Source: Tessaracoccus caeni
GTDB lineage: Bacteria; Actinomycetota; Actinomycetes; Propionibacteriales; Propionibacteriaceae
Length of the DNA: 64,000 bases
Assembly (NCBI RefSeq): GCF_029211185.1
Contig: NZ_JARGDO010000012.1
Coordinates: 1-64,000 of the forward strand
Direction: 5' to 3'
Shown: piece after piece, positions 1 to 8,367 of the stretch
How the letters are laid out: every line of letters begins with the position of its first letter
Numbering within the stretch: the first letter of the stretch is position 1
The notes under the pieces: generated by a model
What the model was told of the DNA's origin: nothing
What the model saw: the letters and a program-made list of their open reading frames with translations, nothing else
Databases searched by the model: none
Translations under genes and position numbers: made by a program

Positions 1-125
1 TCGAGGCATTCATCGCTTTGGCCAACGCGGTCATCGTGATCCGACGCCTCGTCCGCACCGCTTGGACAACCCACCGCTGGGACACCCGACCAACCCGACG
101 ACCATGACCTACCTGCGGAATCTCT
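1..125 (+). mobile_element. IS5-type transposase C-terminus and IS right end (cut by window edge)
   Basis: An open frame enters from the window edge and stops at a TGA at 105-107. Its last 34 residues include AFIALANAVIVIRRLVR, the usual tail of IS5-superfamily DDE transposases of actinobacteria. Only the end is visible, so the catalytic residues cannot be checked. The element appears to end at 125: bases 109-125 are a 17-bp terminal sequence that recurs, inverted, at 54692-54708. Immediately beyond it, on the minus strand, lies the broken 5' part of a mazF gene, so the element probably inserted into that toxin gene. Family assignment is from memory of such C-termini; the insertion point is read from the sequence. 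Confidence 0.65.
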
Positions 126-179
126 AAGCACCACCACGGGCCTGGTCTTGTCCAGCTGGGCGGCATGAATGGGACGCAT
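126..179 (-). pseudogene. mazF: mazF-like toxin, 5' fragment truncated by IS insertion
   Basis: Two bases after the antitoxin stop codon an ATG opens a frame starting MRPIHAAQLDKTRPVVVL, a close match to the beginning of MazF/PemK mRNA-interferase toxins. The similarity stops abruptly after 18 codons at position 126, exactly where the terminal sequence of the IS element begins. The remaining roughly 90 residues of the toxin, including its RNA-cleaving residues, are therefore not in this window on this side; they could lie beyond the IS, outside the window. As it stands the toxin cannot be made in active form. Confidence 0.7.
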
Positions 180-181
180 GA

Positions 182-415
182 TCAGTCGATGTCCAGCGAG
201 GTGGAAGCCGCAAACTCCGCAAGTCCATCCAAGTCATCGGCATCGGTTGCAGCCGCCAGAATGGAGGCATCTCGCTCCGCGACGCGGCGCCGCCGCTCAC
301 GCTCAAGCGCACGCGACACCACAGCGGCCCGACTAGGAGCCAGGCGAGCCTTCACCTCGTCATCCAGAAACCCGACGAGTTCGTCCGGTATGCGAACGGT
401 GATCTGCATAGTCAT
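182..415 (-). CDS. mazE: MazE-like ribbon-helix-helix antitoxin
   Basis: A 77-residue protein beginning MTMQITVRIPDELVGFLDDE, typical of a ribbon-helix-helix DNA-binding antitoxin of the MazE/VapB kind. The N-terminal strand would bind operator DNA and the acidic C-terminus (ending in a run rich in Asp) would bind and block the toxin. The gene is intact, but its partner just downstream is cut after 18 codons by an IS element, so this is an orphaned antitoxin. It may still repress its own promoter in the 416-480 gap, which it shares divergently with the SDR gene. The antitoxin role is firm from context; the exact subfamily is not. Confidence 0.75.
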   Translation of the reverse strand: MTMQITVRIPDELVGFLDDEVKARLAPSRAAVVSRALERERRRRVAERDASILAAATDADDLDGLAEFAASTSLDID

Positions 416-481
416 ACCAACACAATACCAGTGTGGGATTCACACTACGCTGCGGCGAGGAGGACAGGAGGCGACAAGAAG

Positions 482-1240
482 ATGTCAGATTCGCTAAAGA
501 GCCGGTTGGACGGCAGGGTGGCGCTGGTGACGGGGGCGTCGCGCGGGCTGGGCAAGGCGATTGCGCTGCGGCTCGCGCGCGACGGGGCGCGCGTCGTCGT
601 GAACTACGCACGTTCGGCCGGGCAGGCTGAGGAGGTCGTCGAGCAGATCCGGCAAGAGGGCGGTGAGGCCATCGCGCTGCGGGCTGACGTCACGGATGAG
701 CGGCAGGTGCGCGAACTGGTGAACCAGGCTGCCAGCGCCTTCGGGGACATCGACGTGGTGGTGAACAACGCGACGGGACCGCAACCGGAGCTGCGCATCG
801 AGGACAGCAGCTGGCAGGACTATCAAGACCAGCTCGACTTCTTCGTCAAGGCGCCCTTCCACATCATGCAGGCGGTGCTCCCAGGAATGCGCCGGCGCGG
901 CGTCGGAAGCGTGGTGAACATCGGCAGCGAGGTGGTGCTGCGCGGCTCCGCTCCCTTCGCCACCTACGTGTCGGCGAAGGCCGCGATGATCGGACTCACC
1001 CGCTCCTGGGCCAACGAACTGGGCGCCGACGGCATCCGCGTCAACCTCGTCGCACCGGGTTGGATCCCCGTCGAGCGGCATATCGAGTCGGACACCGACG
1101 GCTATCGGAACATGGTGCCGCTCGGCCGGATGGGCACGCCCGACGAGATCGCGAGCGCCGTCGCCTTCCTCGCTTCCGACGACGCGAGCTTCGTCACCGG
1201 CCAATGCCTCACCGTGAACGGCGGGCTCACCTTCGAGTGA
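482..1240 (+). CDS. SDR-family oxidoreductase (FabG-like)
   Basis: A 252-residue classical short-chain dehydrogenase/reductase. The cofactor-binding TGASRGLG motif lies near residue 18, the NNA motif of the central strand near 95, and the catalytic Tyr-x-x-x-Lys in YVSAK near 160. The C-terminus has the usual GQCLTVNGG pattern seen in 3-oxoacyl-ACP reductase-like members. It would use NAD(P)H to reduce a carbonyl substrate, or the reverse. The ATG at 482 is chosen over upstream in-frame starts because a GGAGG sits 8-12 bases before it and similarity begins there. No neighbouring fatty-acid genes are present, so it is probably not the housekeeping FabG; the substrate is unknown. Confidence 0.85.
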   Translation: MSDSLKSRLDGRVALVTGASRGLGKAIALRLARDGARVVVNYARSAGQAEEVVEQIRQEGGEAIALRADVTDERQVRELVNQAASAFGDIDVVVNNATGPQPELRIEDSSWQDYQDQLDFFVKAPFHIMQAVLPGMRRRGVGSVVNIGSEVVLRGSAPFATYVSAKAAMIGLTRSWANELGADGIRVNLVAPGWIPVERHIESDTDGYRNMVPLGRMGTPDEIASAVAFLASDDASFVTGQCLTVNGGLTFE

Positions 1241-1261
1241 CCCATGGGCCATCATGGGGGC

Positions 1262-1594
1262 ATGAGCGAATTCGCGCGGACGCCGGGCGTCATCCCTTAC
1301 GTGTTGGTCCACGACGGTCCACGCAGGCTTCTCACCATCGACGCGGTAGCGTCCGGCATGCTGCAGCCCGCCGCGGCGTGCCCCGTCATCGGTATCGACG
1401 GGCAGCAGTATCAGACGCTGTGGGGCCGGGCGACCTTCGAGATCCCCGCCGACCGCAACGTGCACGTCAGCGCCCATGTGACCGCCGACGATCCCTTCGG
1501 ATTCGCATCGGTGCTCCTTCCGCCTGCGCCCACCCCGGTGCTGCTCAACTACGAGCGCGATGGCCTGGTCCGCTGGGGGCTCTTCCTCCAGTGA
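1262..1594 (+). CDS. hypothetical protein, 110 aa
   Basis: A small soluble protein with no signal peptide or membrane segment and no family I recognise. It has actinobacterial codon use and a G-rich stretch just before the ATG at 1262. The ATG at 1244 is in frame but would add only six low-complexity residues (MGHHGG). Its stop overlaps the GTG of the following 2H phosphoesterase (GTGA), which implies translational coupling with that gene. A predicted beta-rich composition with many Val and Pro residues is all that can be said. Confidence 0.65.
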   Translation: MSEFARTPGVIPYVLVHDGPRRLLTIDAVASGMLQPAAACPVIGIDGQQYQTLWGRATFEIPADRNVHVSAHVTADDPFGFASVLLPPAPTPVLLNYERDGLVRWGLFLQ

Positions 1595-2190
1595 CCGAGG
1601 CTCTGACCATCGCGTCGGAGGATCGCGACTTTGCCGAATGGCACGGCGGACGCACCCACGCGGCGGTGTGGGCGTTCGACCTGGATCCGCCCGAGGTGCG
1701 CGGGATGATCGCCGCCGCGCATCGCTGCCTCAGCCATCTGCTGCTCCCCCGGTATGCGCGCCAGCCGCACGTCACCGTCGCCTTCGCCGGCCTGATGGCC
1801 CCTGATGATTTCGACGACGCACGTCTTGACGCCGACCTCTCGCTCCTGCGCGGGCTGATGGCGGGCCCTGTGACGCTGACCGCCACCGGCTGGGCGAGTT
1901 TCCCGATGGCGCCGTACCTGCGGGTCGACGCCGACTGGCCGCACGAGGCGCGTGCAGCGCTCAACATCAGCCGGCCTCTTGCCGCCGAGACCTACCAACC
2001 GCACGTCACCGTCGGGCTGTACGACACCGTCGTGCCGATTCGCGACGCCGTCGGCCTTCTGGACGGTCTTCCCTTCGGCGGCGCCTGGACGCTGAGCCAC
2101 CTCTCACTGTTGCGGTATGAAGCCGCCGATATCGCCGGTCCGCTGGAGATCGTCGGTCGCTTGGACCTGACCACAGGCGAGTTCTGCTGA
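1591..2190 (+). CDS. 2H phosphoesterase / 2'-5' RNA ligase-like protein
   Basis: A 199-residue protein with two copies of the H-x-T signature of the 2H phosphoesterase superfamily: PHVTVAF near residue 57 and PHVTVGL near residue 137. The spacing and length match LigT/2'-5' RNA ligase-like proteins, which act on 2',3'-cyclic phosphates or 2'-5' linkages of RNA or nucleotides. The GTG at 1591 is preferred because it overlaps the stop of the preceding gene and the upstream extension in this frame is a shadow of other genes. The substrate cannot be told from sequence. Downstream lies a repeat region that separates it from the convergent phosphorylase gene. Confidence 0.8.
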   Translation: MTEALTIASEDRDFAEWHGGRTHAAVWAFDLDPPEVRGMIAAAHRCLSHLLLPRYARQPHVTVAFAGLMAPDDFDDARLDADLSLLRGLMAGPVTLTATGWASFPMAPYLRVDADWPHEARAALNISRPLAAETYQPHVTVGLYDTVVPIRDAVGLLDGLPFGGAWTLSHLSLLRYEAADIAGPLEIVGRLDLTTGEFC

Positions 2191-2199
2191 GCGAGCACC

Positions 2200-2480
2200 A
2201 TTCACGCTCTTCGAGGTGTGGAGACGCAGATTTGGTTTCCTTCGGCTACGTATCTGGCTCGATCTGTTCCTATTTCACAGATCCCGCCAGATACGTAGCC
2301 GGAGGATCCTGCCCTGCCACAACGAACCCGACCACAAGTCCCTACGCACCGTCACGCTCTCCTCGAGGCTCGGCCGCAGGCGGCCTCGCACCTCGAAGAG
2401 CGTGGGGATGACGCTCTTTGAGGTGCGAAGGCTCAGGGCGAGGAACGAGCCCCAAGCCGAAGCCTCGAAAAGAGCGACCG
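2200..2480. repeat. composite dispersed repeat: family B hairpin plus family D elements
   Basis: The gap between two convergent genes is made of dispersed repeats. A hairpin (family B) has arms GGCTACGTATCTGGC at 2244-2258 and its complement at 2286-2300, with an inner stem GATCTGT/ACAGATC at 2261-2283. It is followed by a conserved tail, GGAGGATCCTGCCC onward, to about 2340. Copies of family D (core CTCTTCGAGGTGCGAGG and its complement) lie at about 2206-2218, 2357-2405 and 2410-2478. The same B plus D arrangement recurs at 61400-61842. Lying between convergent genes, the hairpin could act as a two-way terminator. Confidence 0.8.
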
Positions 2481-2482
2481 CG

Positions 2483-5005
2483 TCAGCCGAGGGTGACGAC
2501 GACCGTGTGTGGGCCTTCGGAGAGTGGGAGACGGGTGACCTTGCGGCCGGTGGCCTCATCGAGGACCGGCTCCAGCGGCCGACCGTCGAACTCGACGCTC
2601 ACCACGCCCGCGCCGACGCCGCCGGGGTTGCGCACCTCGATCGAGTAGGTGGCGCCGCGCCACTGGCGGGTCGCGGTGAAGCCGGGCCAGTCGGCGGGGA
2701 TGCAGGGGTCCACCACGAGCTCGTCGAAATCGGGTCGCACGCCGAGGATGTACTTGGTGGCGGCCGTGTACATCCAGCCGGCGGTTCCGGTCAGCCAGGG
2801 GTTCTGCGCCTTGCCGTACCAGTCGTGGTCGCGACCGTAGAGGAACTGCGCGTAGACGTACGGCTCGGCACCGCGCACCTCGACGGCGTCATTGGAGTTG
2901 AACGGTGCCAGCGCGTCGTAGTAGGCCATGGCTCGCTCGCCTCGGCCCAACATGGTCTCGGCGATGATCGGCCAGGCATTCGGATGACTGAAGATGGCCC
3001 CGTTCTCCTTCACGCCCGGGTAGACGCGGGTGACGTAGCCGATGGTGTCGTCGACCTGCGTGTAGCTGGGCCAGCACAAGTGGGTGCCGTACGGGCTGGC
3101 GAGATGCTCGGCGACGGAGTCCATCGCGCTCAGGCCGCGCTCGCGCGGAGCGGCGCCCGAGATCACCGACCACGCCATGTGCTCCAGGAAGATCTTGCCC
3201 TCCGGGCTCTCCGTCGACCCGACCTTCACTCCGTCGCGGGTGAAGCCGCGGATGTACCAGTCGCCGTCCCACAGCTCTCGGTTGGCGGCCTCGCTCACGC
3301 GTTCGACGATCTCGGCGAGGCGCTCCGCTTCGGCGGTCCAGCGAGCCGCCTCCCCCGCGTGGGAGGAGCGCGCGGCCCGATGCCGCGCCACCTCCCCCAG
3401 CGCGCTCGCCGCCCACACATGCAGGAAGCTGACCAGCGACGTCTGCCCGCCCCCGAGGTTCAGGCAGTCGTTCCAGTCGGCGCGCAGCCCCTTGGCGATC
3501 CCGTTGTCACCCACCTGCTCGGCGGTGAACTCGATGGCCCGGCGCAGATGCTCATAGACGGTGGCCGGAGCCGCATCGATGCGGGCGGCCACCTCGTCAC
3601 CGATCGTCGCGGCACGGTCCTCCAGGGACATGTCGGAGTCGGCGAAGGCGATCACCTCGTCCAGCAGCGAGAGCTCGCCCGTCTCCTTGATGTACTCCAG
3701 CACCGACGGCACCAGCCACAGGTGATCGTCGGAGCAGGCGTCCGCCAGGCCGTGCACCAGGTCGCCGGCCTTGCCCGGGACGACCGTGGGCAGCTTCACG
3801 CCGACGGGGATATCCGCGCGCTGGTTCTCCTTGAACAGCAGCGGATCGAACAGGTGCAGGCCGTAGCCCCACGACATCTGGCCGCGCAGCAGCTCCAGCA
3901 TCCGCTGGCGCACCTTGCCGGGGTTGGTGTGCACCACGCTCATGATGTCCTGCGCCGTGTCGCGGTAGCCCAGGCCGACGCGGCCGCCCACCTCGACGAA
4001 GGACGCGAACCGCGACCACACCACGCAGGTCTCCGACTGCAGCAGCGTCCACGTGTTCAGCAGCGTGTTCATCGCCTCGGACGGCGTGGTCAGGGCATAC
4101 ACCTCACGCTTGCGGCGCCAGTACTCGGCCAGCTCGGCGATGGCGGCATCCACCGCGGCCGGATCGGCGTAGGTCGAGCGCAGCCGAACGCCCTCAGCCC
4201 GACGGCCGTAGCCCAGCACGTAGGCCAGCCGCACGGTCTCCCCCGGAGCCAGCGTGATCCGGTGGTGCAGCGCACCGCAGTGGTTGCTCGTCGTCGCAGC
4301 CGACCCGGAGCACTCGCCGCGCTCAACGGCGATCGGGTTGGTCTCTGTCCGGTACGCGCCAAGGAAGGAGTCGCGCAGGGTGTCGAAGCCGGCGGCGTCG
4401 CGCGTGGCCGTGAAGTAGTGATAGGTCCAGGGCTCGTAGTAGAAGTCGTACTCGACGACGTCGTCGGCGTAGTCGGCGCCCGACGCGTACAGCGACATCT
4501 GGAAGTTCTCGTTGTCGATCGGTACCGAGTGGAAGGAGAACTCGACGTAGCCGAAGAGGCTCAACTCCCGGGTGTTATCGCTGGTGTTGGTCAGCGTGAC
4601 GTCCCAGATCTCGGCGTCCTCGCCGATCGGCACGAACACGCGTTGGCTGGCCTCGATCCCTCGATAGCTGGACTCGAACACCGAATAGCTGAGGCCATGC
4701 CGGGTGCGATAGGTCGCCTCGGAGAGCGGCTTGCCCACCGGCTGCCACGACGCCGACCAGTAGTCGCCGTCGGCGTCGTCGCGCAGGTACAAGTAGTGGC
4801 CGGGCCGGTCCAGCGGCACCGCGTTGGGGCGGAACCGGGTGACCCGGCCCTGCTGGCTGGAGCGGTAGAAGCTGTAGCCGCCGGCGTTCTGGTTGATGAC
4901 GGTGCACCAATCCTCGACGCCCAGGTAGTTGATCCACGACGCGGGCACGTCGACGCGGTCGATGACGTACTCGAGATTGTCGTTGTCGAAATGGCCATAG
5001 CGCAT
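2483..5005 (-). CDS. GH94 disaccharide phosphorylase (chitobiose/cellobiose phosphorylase)
   Basis: An 840-residue glycoside hydrolase family 94 phosphorylase. It would split an imported beta-linked disaccharide with phosphate in the cytoplasm, giving a sugar 1-phosphate and a free sugar without spending ATP. The N-terminus (MRYGHFDNDNLEYVI), the segment FASFVEVGGRVGLGYRDT, and GLRADWNDCLNLGGG carrying the expected general-acid Asp near residue 500 all resemble N,N'-diacetylchitobiose phosphorylase, with cellobiose phosphorylase the main alternative. Length is normal for the family and there is no signal peptide. It is the last gene of a sugar ABC-transporter operon, which fits intracellular use of the imported disaccharide. 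Confidence 0.88.
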   Translation of the reverse strand: MRYGHFDNDNLEYVIDRVDVPASWINYLGVEDWCTVINQNAGGYSFYRSSQQGRVTRFRPNAVPLDRPGHYLYLRDDADGDYWSASWQPVGKPLSEATYRTRHGLSYSVFESSYRGIEASQRVFVPIGEDAEIWDVTLTNTSDNTRELSLFGYVEFSFHSVPIDNENFQMSLYASGADYADDVVEYDFYYEPWTYHYFTATRDAAGFDTLRDSFLGAYRTETNPIAVERGECSGSAATTSNHCGALHHRITLAPGETVRLAYVLGYGRRAEGVRLRSTYADPAAVDAAIAELAEYWRRKREVYALTTPSEAMNTLLNTWTLLQSETCVVWSRFASFVEVGGRVGLGYRDTAQDIMSVVHTNPGKVRQRMLELLRGQMSWGYGLHLFDPLLFKENQRADIPVGVKLPTVVPGKAGDLVHGLADACSDDHLWLVPSVLEYIKETGELSLLDEVIAFADSDMSLEDRAATIGDEVAARIDAAPATVYEHLRRAIEFTAEQVGDNGIAKGLRADWNDCLNLGGGQTSLVSFLHVWAASALGEVARHRAARSSHAGEAARWTAEAERLAEIVERVSEAANRELWDGDWYIRGFTRDGVKVGSTESPEGKIFLEHMAWSVISGAAPRERGLSAMDSVAEHLASPYGTHLCWPSYTQVDDTIGYVTRVYPGVKENGAIFSHPNAWPIIAETMLGRGERAMAYYDALAPFNSNDAVEVRGAEPYVYAQFLYGRDHDWYGKAQNPWLTGTAGWMYTAATKYILGVRPDFDELVVDPCIPADWPGFTATRQWRGATYSIEVRNPGGVGAGVVSVEFDGRPLEPVLDEATGRKVTRLPLSEGPHTVVVTLG

Positions 5006-5059
5006 GGGAGTGTGTCTTCCTCGGGGGTAGGGAAAGTTGTGTGGGGGGATAGCCGGGCG

Positions 5060-5920
5060 TCAGCCCTTGACGGCGCCGGCCACCAGGCCGGAGGTGAGCC
5101 GGCTCTGCACCAGCAGGAAGAAGATGATGACGGGGATCGCCACCAGGGTCGACGAGGCCATCACCTGGCCCCAGTCGGTGGCCCGGTTGGCGCTCTGCAG
5201 GATGAAGGTGCGCAGCCACAGCGGCAGCGTCATCGAGTCCTCCTTCTGCAGGATCACCAAGGCGACGGTGAACTCGTTCCACGCTTGCAGGAAGGCGTAG
5301 ACGCCAGAGGCGATCAGGCCGGGAGCGAGGAGCGGGAAGGTCACCTTGAAGAAGGCCTGGGTGCGGGTGCAGCCGTCGACCATGGCCGCCTCTTCGAGAT
5401 CGGCGGGGATGCCGGCGACGAAGCCCCGCAGCATCCAGACGGTGAACGGCACCACGGCCGCGATGTAGATCAGCGAGACGCCCAAGAAGTGGTTGAGCAG
5501 GTTCACCGAGCTCATCAGCTTGTACTGCGCGATGAACAGGCCCTCGGCCGGCAGCATCTGGATGAACAGCAGCGCCAGCACGAACGACTTGCGCCCGCGG
5601 AACTTGAACCGGCTGATCGCCAGCGCGCCGAGGAAGGCGAACAGCAGCGCCACCGCCACGGTGAGCAGGGTGATCATCAGGCTCATCTGCAGGGCGCCGA
5701 AGAACTTGCCGTCGTTGATCACGGCGCTGAAGTTGCGCAGCGACCCGCCGAACGGCAGCAGCCGCGGCGTCACCGATTGCAGCACCGCATTGGGCAGCAG
5801 CGACGAGTTGACCATCCAGTAGACGGGGAAGATCCACACCAGCGCCACGACGAGCGCGATCACGCTGAACAGCAGCTTCCCGATGCGGAAGCGAGGACGG
5901 GAGGAGGTATCGGCGGCCAT
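5060..5920 (-). CDS. sugar ABC transporter permease, MalG/AraQ type
   Basis: A 286-residue inner-membrane permease of the carbohydrate uptake CUT1 family. One N-terminal transmembrane segment (about residues 15-35) and five further hydrophobic segments are visible. The cytoplasmic loop carries the EAA motif, EEAAMVDGCTRTQAFF, near residue 180, which docks the ATPase. It would pair with the neighbouring MalF-type permease and the upstream binding protein. No ATPase gene is present in the operon, so a shared MsiK-type ATPase encoded elsewhere is likely, as is common in actinobacteria. The start at 5920 is one base from the stop of the upstream permease at 5922. Confidence 0.9.
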   Translation of the reverse strand: MAADTSSRPRFRIGKLLFSVIALVVALVWIFPVYWMVNSSLLPNAVLQSVTPRLLPFGGSLRNFSAVINDGKFFGALQMSLMITLLTVAVALLFAFLGALAISRFKFRGRKSFVLALLFIQMLPAEGLFIAQYKLMSSVNLLNHFLGVSLIYIAAVVPFTVWMLRGFVAGIPADLEEAAMVDGCTRTQAFFKVTFPLLAPGLIASGVYAFLQAWNEFTVALVILQKEDSMTLPLWLRTFILQSANRATDWGQVMASSTLVAIPVIIFFLLVQSRLTSGLVAGAVKG

Positions 5921-5921
5921 G

Positions 5922-6869
5922 TCAGTTGTCCTCCTTGAGCAGCTGGACGACGTAGAAAGCGCTCATTGCGATGGTGAGGACCAGCACGAAGATGGACATC
6001 GCGGAGGCCATGCCGAAATCGCTGGAGCCGACGCCGATTCGGTAGATGAAGGTGCCGAGCAGGTCGGTGCTGCTGGGTGGGGCGCCGGAGTCCTGCAACA
6101 TCTTGATCTGCGTGAACACCCTCAGATCCCAGATGATCTGGAGCAGCAGCACGATCATCAGCACGGGTCGGATCAGCGGCAGGATGATGTGGAAGAAGCG
6201 ACGCGGTCCGTCGGCCCCGTCCAGGGCGGCGGCCTCGAGCACCTCGTCGGAGACCTGGGTGAGACCCGCATAGACGGAGAAGGCCACGAAGGGCACCGAC
6301 ATCCACACGACGATCACGGTGGCCACGAAGTAGAAGCTGAGGGGCTCGGCCAGCCAGTTGTGGTTGGTGAACTCGAAGCCCATCTTGGTGAGCAGCCAGT
6401 TGATGAAGCCGCGTCGCCAGTCGAACAGCCAGGTCCAGATGGTCATGGCGGCCACCACGGGCATCGCCCAGGCCACCAGCATGGCGATCTGAAGAATCAG
6501 GCGCACGGCCTTCGGGACGACGGTCATCAGCAGGGCGGAAAGCACGCCGATCACGACGGTGAGGGCCGCGTTGATCAGGCAGAACGCGATCGAGCGGATC
6601 ACGATGGCCCAGGTCTCGGAGCTGGTGAAGACCTCCACGTAGTTGGCCATGCCGACGAACTCCGGCGGCTGACCGAACTGCTGGGCCAACCCGAAGGACT
6701 GGGTGGAGGTGATGAACTGCCAGACCAGCGGATACCCCAGTGCAAATGCCAGGATCACGATGGAGGGCAGGATCAGGAGATAAGGGGCGAGGCGCGCGAG
6801 CCTGCGCGAACGGGCGGCGGCCCGGTCTCGTTCTCGTGCCTCGGAAGACGAGGCGTGCGTGAGCGTCAT
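5922..6869 (-). CDS. sugar ABC transporter permease, MalF/UgpA type
   Basis: A 315-residue membrane permease of the CUT1 sugar importers, partner of the MalG-type permease that follows. After a basic N-terminal stretch there are about six hydrophobic segments. The EAA-loop, LEAAALDGADGPRRFFHI, lies near residue 220. It is separated from the binding-protein gene by a strong GC-rich hairpin, so the permeases are probably made in smaller amounts than the binding protein. Substrate is inferred from the phosphorylase gene in the same operon: a beta-linked disaccharide such as chitobiose or cellobiose. Confidence 0.9.
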   Translation of the reverse strand: MTLTHASSSEARERDRAAARSRRLARLAPYLLILPSIVILAFALGYPLVWQFITSTQSFGLAQQFGQPPEFVGMANYVEVFTSSETWAIVIRSIAFCLINAALTVVIGVLSALLMTVVPKAVRLILQIAMLVAWAMPVVAAMTIWTWLFDWRRGFINWLLTKMGFEFTNHNWLAEPLSFYFVATVIVVWMSVPFVAFSVYAGLTQVSDEVLEAAALDGADGPRRFFHIILPLIRPVLMIVLLLQIIWDLRVFTQIKMLQDSGAPPSSTDLLGTFIYRIGVGSSDFGMASAMSIFVLVLTIAMSAFYVVQLLKEDN

Positions 6870-6929
6870 GGGAGATCGTCTCTCTTTCTGGCGTCGGCGC
6901 GACTGCGCCTGGATGTCTGTCTACAGGTA

Positions 6930-6955
6930 GGGCCCCGCCTGGGGAGGCGGGGCCC
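6930..6955 (-). terminator. intercistronic GC hairpin after the binding-protein gene
   Basis: A perfect 10-bp stem, GGGCCCCGCC/GGCGGGGCCC, closes a 6-base loop between the sugar-binding-protein stop and the first permease. No clear U-run follows. Such hairpins often stabilise or partly terminate the transcript so that the binding protein is made in excess. Confidence 0.7.
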
Positions 6956-6981
6956 CGATCTGCACGAGTGGAAGCTAGCGA

Positions 6982-8367
6982 CTAGCTGCCGTTGAGCATC
7001 GGCGTGAGCTTGGCGTCGTACTCGGCGGCGAGGGCGGCGATGTCGCCACCGTCGGCCACCTTGGCGAAGAACTCCTCCAGCGCCATCGAAGCCTCAACGG
7101 CGGCCCATCCGGGAGCGGCCGGGGTCAGCTTGGAGTTGCTGGACGACGCGATCTGGGCCTGGGCGAACTCATCGTCGCCGAGCGCGGTCACGTAGTCGGA
7201 GTTGGCGGGGCCGAGGCCGTTCTCGCCGAGCATCGTCTGGTACTCCGCGGAGAAGATGATGCGCAGCAGGTCGCGGGCGCCTTCCTGGTTCTGCGAGGCC
7301 GCGGAGATGCCGAGGTTCGAGCCTCCGGCGAACACCGGGGCGGGGTTGCCGTCGTTGCCTGGAAGCACGAAGGTGCCGAACTTGTCAGCGTTCCACTCGC
7401 GTGCGTCCTCACCGGCGTCGTTCTTCACGAGGTCGCCGATCGACCAGTGGGCCCAGTTCGGGGCCATGATGGTGGCGGCGGCCAGCGAGGTCTCGGCCTC
7501 GACGTTGCCCTCTGCATCCTTGGCGGCATCCGAATCGTTGATGTAGAGCCACGGGCTCGTGTCGCGCGCGGTGGAGGGAGCCATGGAGGCGTTCTTCTGG
7601 ATGTCCTGCAGCTGCTCGAGGCCCTTGATCGTGTTCGGGTCGGACAGCGTGGAGACCCAGGCGCCGTTCTCGAACTTGGCGAGGTCGCCGCCGTTGGCGA
7701 AGACCCAGGAGATGCCGTTGCGCCAGTCCTGGCCGCCGAGGAAGAAGCCCGAGAAGTCGGAGATGTTGCGCGGGTTCTTCTCGGTGATCGTCTTCACGGC
7801 CGCGTTGAACTCGTCGAGCGTCTTGGGCACCTCGACGCCGGCCTCCTGCCAGACGTCCTTGCGGTAGAACATGTAGCGCGAGCCGAAGTAGTACGGCAGC
7901 GTGAAGTTCTTGCCCTCGACGGCGCCCACCTCGACGAACGACTGAAGCAGCTTGTCACCGCCCAGTTCCTGGTACATGTCCGAGATGTCGGCGAAGGCGC
8001 CGACGTTGGTGAAGGTGGGCGACTGGGTGTTGCCGATCTCCGTCACGTCGGGGGTGTTGGCCGCGTCGGGCATCGAGGTGGTCAGCTTGGAGATGATGTC
8101 ACCCCAGGTCTGCTCCTCGATGGTGAGGGCGCCGCCGTTGACCTCCTTGTACTCGCTGATCAGGTAGTCGCGCAGGGGCTGCGGGGTGTCGCCGCCGATC
8201 AGCCAGAACGTGATGTCCTGGGCCGTGGCTTCGCCCGCCGGCGTGGATTCCCCGGTGGCCGGGGTGGTGTCGGTGGGAGGCGCCGCGGGCTCTCCCGATC
8301 CACCGCAGGCACTGAGTGCCATGGCGGACGCGGCGAACATCGCCACCGCTGCCAGCTTCTTCTTCAT
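6982..8367 (-). CDS. sugar ABC transporter substrate-binding lipoprotein
   Basis: A 461-residue extracellular solute-binding protein of family 1. The signal peptide starts MKKKLAAVAMFAASAMALSA and ends in a lipobox LSAC, so Cys21 would be lipidated and the protein tethered outside the membrane. It is followed by a Thr/Pro/Gly-rich linker (residues about 25-50) and then the binding domain. The ATG at 8367 is chosen because it gives the signal peptide and has GAAAGGAAA just upstream; the longer reading would bury it. First gene of the import operon that ends with the GH94 phosphorylase, so the ligand is probably the disaccharide that enzyme cleaves. Confidence 0.9.
   Translation of the reverse strand: MKKKLAAVAMFAASAMALSACGGSGEPAAPPTDTTPATGESTPAGEATAQDITFWLIGGDTPQPLRDYLISEYKEVNGGALTIEEQTWGDIISKLTTSMPDAANTPDVTEIGNTQSPTFTNVGAFADISDMYQELGGDKLLQSFVEVGAVEGKNFTLPYYFGSRYMFYRKDVWQEAGVEVPKTLDEFNAAVKTITEKNPRNISDFSGFFLGGQDWRNGISWVFANGGDLAKFENGAWVSTLSDPNTIKGLEQLQDIQKNASMAPSTARDTSPWLYINDSDAAKDAEGNVEAETSLAAATIMAPNWAHWSIGDLVKNDAGEDAREWNADKFGTFVLPGNDGNPAPVFAGGSNLGISAASQNQEGARDLLRIIFSAEYQTMLGENGLGPANSDYVTALGDDEFAQAQIASSSNSKLTPAAPGWAAVEASMALEEFFAKVADGGDIAALAAEYDAKLTPMLNGS

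Noticed and set aside
2216-5938. 1240-aa plus-strand open frame opposite the phosphorylase and permease genes
   Set aside because: It is the antisense shadow of real genes in GC-rich DNA: it lacks domains, is full of His, Arg and Gly, and begins in a repeat.
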